From: Fratercula arctica | Taxonomy: Eukaryota; Chordata; Aves; Charadriiformes; Alcidae | Assembly (NCBI GenBank): GCA_947846985.1 | Contig: CANTUZ010000001.1 | Coordinates: 70,635,521 to 70,699,520 of the forward strand | Direction of reading: 5' to 3' | DNA length: 64,000 nucleotides | Part shown: one piece after another, positions 60,710 through 64,000 of the stretch | Numbering within the stretch: the stretch's first letter is position 1 | Layout of the letters: each line of letters begins with the position of its first letter | Notes under the pieces: model-generated | What the model was told of the DNA's origin: nothing | What the model saw: the letters and a program-made list of their open reading frames with translations, nothing else | Databases searched by the model: none | Program-made: the position numbers and the translations under genes

Positions 60710-60823
60710 ACAAGGTTGGTAAAAAGTACATATACAAGGGACAAAGGAGAAACTCAACTTCCAAATCTAAACTGAAATTAAATAGCAGCTGTCCCTTGTA
60801 TATGCACTTTTTACCAACCTTGT
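60710..60823. repeat. 34-bp inverted repeat (one mismatch), 46-nt loop
   Basis: Left arm 60710-60743 (starts ACAAGGTTGGTAAAAAG) and right arm 60790-60823 (ends CTTTTTACCAACCTTGT) pair over 34 positions, with one A/C mismatch at 60728/60805. Complementarity stops sharply at both ends. A partial direct copy of the arm (GGTTGGTAAAAA) lies just outside on the left, at 60699-60710. Confidence 0.95.
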
Positions 60824-62589
60824 GGTAGCAAGTACTATTGTTGTAAAGTTTACGCCTTGGTGAGATACAAGAGGTAGAAAAAGACAGGTTGTTCTTCCAT
60901 GGTTGTTTCTGAAAGGTTAGTACTTTATAAAAAAAAACCAAACAAACCTCTAATAAATTGCCATTTTTCAAAGAGATTTGGAGACAATGTATTGCAGGAG
61001 TCGATGCTATTTTATTTTTATTTTTGCTGTAGTTTAAGAACACTTTAAAACTGAGGTAGAATACATGTTTGTGAAACCCGCTGGCCTTTAACACTTTGAG
61101 GACTTTTCAGGATGCTCCAGACTTAGCTTCTGCTGTGTTGTTCGTAATGTCAGGTAGAAGTGCATTACAAGGATAGCTGTGGCTTTTATGGAGTTGGATT
61201 TTCTGTAGTATAGGTTGTGTATGAACTAATTATTGGTAGTTCAGCTTTATACAGTGACGTCATAACTGTTGTTAGGACCTTATACTGAATAAGGGTGGTA
61301 CTTTATACAATCAAGTGATGTTTGGAGAGTGAGGCAGTTAAATTACAGAAGTTAAGCTGATATCCAGCACATTCTTTGCAATTCACAAACTCAGTAGTAT
61401 CTCTTCTACTATATTTATTGCTTAAGGGTACAGCAGATTTCAGCCTTATTGTATAACAAACTCAGTTTCTTGCTGCAGCAGCTTTTTCTGGATATCCTCA
61501 CATTCATTTCTTTTACTTCAGCATCCAGTCTCACTGGCTTGCATGCAGGCAGGCAGCTAGCTCTTTCTTTCTTGATACTTAGTCTGATTGTGCAACCTGT
61601 TGTTTTGGTGAAAGGATTTTTTCCTAACACTCTTTTTATAGTCTCTATCTCATTAGCTGCAGTTCAGAAATTTTTTTCAGTCTCTTTATTAATTTTTATC
61701 TCCATGTACAATGTTTTTATCAGCACAAAATATAACCTGTTGTTTCTGCTTGCATTCTCATAAGTACATGGCTTGTCTTCCTTTTGGGGAAAAGAAATTA
61801 CAGTTAGTTATGGTCTTAGACAAAAAGATGGAATTGCAGGTTAGGCTTCTCTAACATCACAGTATCTTAGCATATGTGAAACACTTCACAGCATGTGTTT
61901 AATTATGCCATGCCAGAGGTAAATATGGTCCAGTAGGCACATGTATCGCATGGAAAAGTACTTTTTCTAAAATATAAAAAATACAGAATGCTAAGTTATG
62001 TTGTTAAACATATACTATTCTATTTGGGGACATGTTATATAAATGAAATCAGAAGGTAGTTGGGACCAGCTTTGAACATGAGCGTATTTTTACATCCATG
62101 CTTCAATGTGGAACCTACTTCATTTTTTGATGCTTCATGCTTTCCAGGCTATTCTCTGATTTTGCCTTCTCCAGGTCTTGCTTATTAGAAAAAATGTTCC
62201 AAATTAAAAAAAGAACCAAACCAAACCAAACACAAACAAACAAAACCAAAGCCTTATGAATCACTTTTGACCAAATACTGAATTCTGCTGCTTCAGCTGC
62301 TTCTTTTTTTGCAAATTACTTCTTTAGTGATACTGGTTCCCACCTTTGATCTGCATTGCTAGACAAATATCTAGTGTCAATAGAATCTTGAATCTTTTAT
62401 GAAATACTTCCTTTTTCTTGTTTGAATTCATCCAAAAATGCATAACTTTTTAAATTTAAAAACTTGCTATCATTCTCACCCTAAATCTCCAAATTGGAGA
62501 TAGCCTTTCCAGGTAGTAGAAATTACTTCTCTACATACGTGCCATCTTTAACATTCATGTTCTAAAGATAGAAAATTAACATATGTTAA

Positions 62590-63090
62590 TCAGGATTCAT
62601 AGTTTGGGGTCTCTTTTCCATGGCCAGGATGCCCAAGTTGTGAATGTTTTCTAGGCTTCCTTTCCCTCAACCCTGGTATCTCCCTTTTTTCATTCTAAAG
62701 AGCAGCAGATTTTAACCATCATATTAGTCACAGATTTATTCTCAGCGATTTCTTTTTCACAGACTTGGGTCCTGGCCTCTGATTTCTCCATCCGTTGCTC
62801 CACATTCACCATGTGCCTGTCTAGTTTCCCAGCTTTTGATGAGAGGTTCTCTACCTTGCCTTCCATTGAGGACAATGTGTTCTGCATTGCCCTGAATTTC
62901 ACATGAAGTGGCTCCATCAGCTCATGGGGGGATCTGCTCTGCTGCGATGTGGAAAAAGTCGACGAGTCCAATGAAGATAGACAAGATGACAGCATCATCT
63001 CAGGCCAGGGCACAGGAAGGCATGGACTAAAGCAATTGTTCTTGTCATTCTTATCTTTATTTGGGGCATAATTTTGCTCTAATTTTCAGT
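62590..63090 (-). mobile_element. L1/Tx1-like LINE ORF1 fossil
   Basis: On the minus strand an open frame runs from about 63084 to a TGA at about 62690. Its second half is Lys/Glu-rich and heptad-like: LHVKFRAMQNTLSSMEGKVE, then LDRHMVNVEQRMEKSEAR and NMMVKICCSLE. This is the pattern of the coiled coil of L1/Tx1 ORF1 proteins just before their RNA-binding domain. After the stop, another frame reads ENIHNLGILAMEKRP, similar in shape to the 'ENRSRRNNLRILGLPE' motif that follows the coiled coil. A further candidate start (MSATEN) lies in another frame upstream. The element is broken by stops and frameshifts. L1-type elements are scarce in birds, so the call is tentative; a fragment of a host coiled-coil gene is the main alternative. 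Confidence 0.45.
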
Positions 63091-64000
63091 TGCAGACATC
63101 TTAGGTAACTTACTGAGCTCATCATAAGTTAAAATATTTAAGACCTAAAAAGGTGCACAAATTTAGCAGAAATTCTGAATAAAAGCAGTTTTTTACATGA
63201 GTCAGGCTCTACTCCTGCTGTCTCCACTCACTCATTACAACACTTTCTCTGGTCTGATATGTGCACATAGCGCACCATGTTTCCTTTCAGTCAGATTGTC
63301 AGTGTGCAAGTTGCTAGTGCCATGAAATATGATTAGACGTTGTGTCACTCTGAAGAAAGCTCCCTGTTTATTATATTACAGAGGTGTATGGTATTAAATA
63401 GACTAAAGAAAACAAGCTTATAACATACATATTATATTTCATTTTAAGTAAATGGAAGCTTTTTGTCTTTAATAATACCTTGTTGGTTTGATTCTGATGA
63501 GGAGTTTGGGAGGGCATAGTAGTTTTTGCATCTAGCCATTTTTTCAGGCTGATCGATAATGTATCTTTCAAGGTTTACATACTGTGAAAACCCAAATAGA
63601 AAAGAATAGAAAATGCTTTACATGATTCCAGTATTCAGTGTCATGGAATTCTGCTTTACTACCTAGTATGCACTGGGCCTGGAGGACACTTTAAAATTTA
63701 TCTAAGAACATGCAGTAAAGTTGTATAGAATTAAGGAAGGTCTGTCTCATTTTAAGTCTGGGGTTCAGTATTTATAGTTGTATCATTTTGATCCAAGATA
63801 AATTTATGGTGATACTTGAAAGAAGGTGATATATCCTAGTAAAAGAATTATTCGGAAGTAACAGCAGTTGTTCTGTCAATTAATATCCCCATAAGAGCGT
63901 TAAAGGAAATATAAGTTTCTAGGTAGTGTTTTTTAATTTAAGCTAATCATCATTCTGGTTATTTCACTTCTTAAAAATCACTTTGTGGTAGCTAGATTAT

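Larger units (their letters stand above)
59895..64000 (+). other. REV1: REV1 intron 8 (incomplete)
   Basis: Begins GTACAG and runs to the window edge. I found no match to the expected next exon (ADIPDSS... / SYEARQLGI), so the intron is longer than 4.1 kb. It contains a 34-bp inverted repeat at 60710-60823, an A/C-rich string near 62205-62250 and an L1-like fossil on the minus strand. Confidence 0.8.

Noticed and set aside
63087..63129. Possible REV1 exon 9 (TTTTCAG then a frame reading ADI)
   Set aside because: Only three residues resemble the expected ADIPDSS. The frame then diverges and meets a stop, and the segment overlaps the L1-like fossil on the other strand.
1..64000. CRISPR arrays, operons, tRNA/rRNA genes, endogenous retroviral LTR pairs
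   Set aside because: I looked for regularly spaced repeats, cloverleaf-like boxes and paired LTR ends and saw none. The sequence is vertebrate nuclear DNA.

Overview
The window is vertebrate nuclear DNA, almost certainly from a bird. Evidence for this is the set of chicken-repeat-1 (CR1) retrotransposons, several ending in the avian 3' tail (TTCTATGATTCTA-like, preceded by TTCCAACC), plus a compact CpG-island promoter, small split exons with GT..AG borders, and close protein similarity to tetrapod REV1 and AFF3. I cannot name the species from sequence alone.

Layout, left to right, both genes on the + strand. (1) 1-690: the last intron and last coding exon of AFF3, a nuclear AF4/FMR2-family super elongation complex-type protein, followed by its 3' UTR, which may reach the first canonical AATAAA at 4352. 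(2) About 4.4-30.9 kb: intergenic DNA without a supportable protein gene. It holds four avian CR1 copies (5.6, 7.7, 26.3, 27.0 kb), two much older CR1 relics (17.7 and 19.7 kb), a MIR-like fossil SINE (6.6 kb) and two stretches that look like conserved regulatory DNA (10.5-10.96 kb, 25.4-25.7 kb). (3) 30.9-32.5 kb: a GC-rich TATA-less CpG-island promoter, with the presumed non-coding exon 1 of REV1 ending at a GTGAGC donor at 32044/32045. (4) 45.9-59.9 kb: seven coding exons of REV1 (codons 1 to 484) whose splice phases all join correctly. They encode the N-terminal segment, the BRCT domain, the acidic/Ser-rich linker, the N-digit and the first part of the Y-family polymerase core with its first catalytic aspartate. 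The rest of REV1 lies beyond the right edge.

REV1 is the deoxycytidyl transferase and scaffold of translesion DNA synthesis. The AFF3-REV1 neighbourhood matches the known human order, and the two genes are in tandem here. The most interesting non-textbook observations are: a REV1 leader with a perfect-Kozak start-stop element (ATG-TGA), and a second uORF that, after splicing, ends in a TGA overlapping the REV1 ATG (ATGA); a 106-bp pure purine tract, G runs and a C22 tract in the promoter/leader of a gene whose product is needed to replicate G-quadruplex DNA; a 34-bp inverted repeat with one mismatch in intron 8; and a reverse-strand fossil ORF that looks like an L1/Tx1-type ORF1 coiled coil, which would be unusual for a bird genome. 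I found no evidence for CRISPR, operons, tRNA or rRNA genes.
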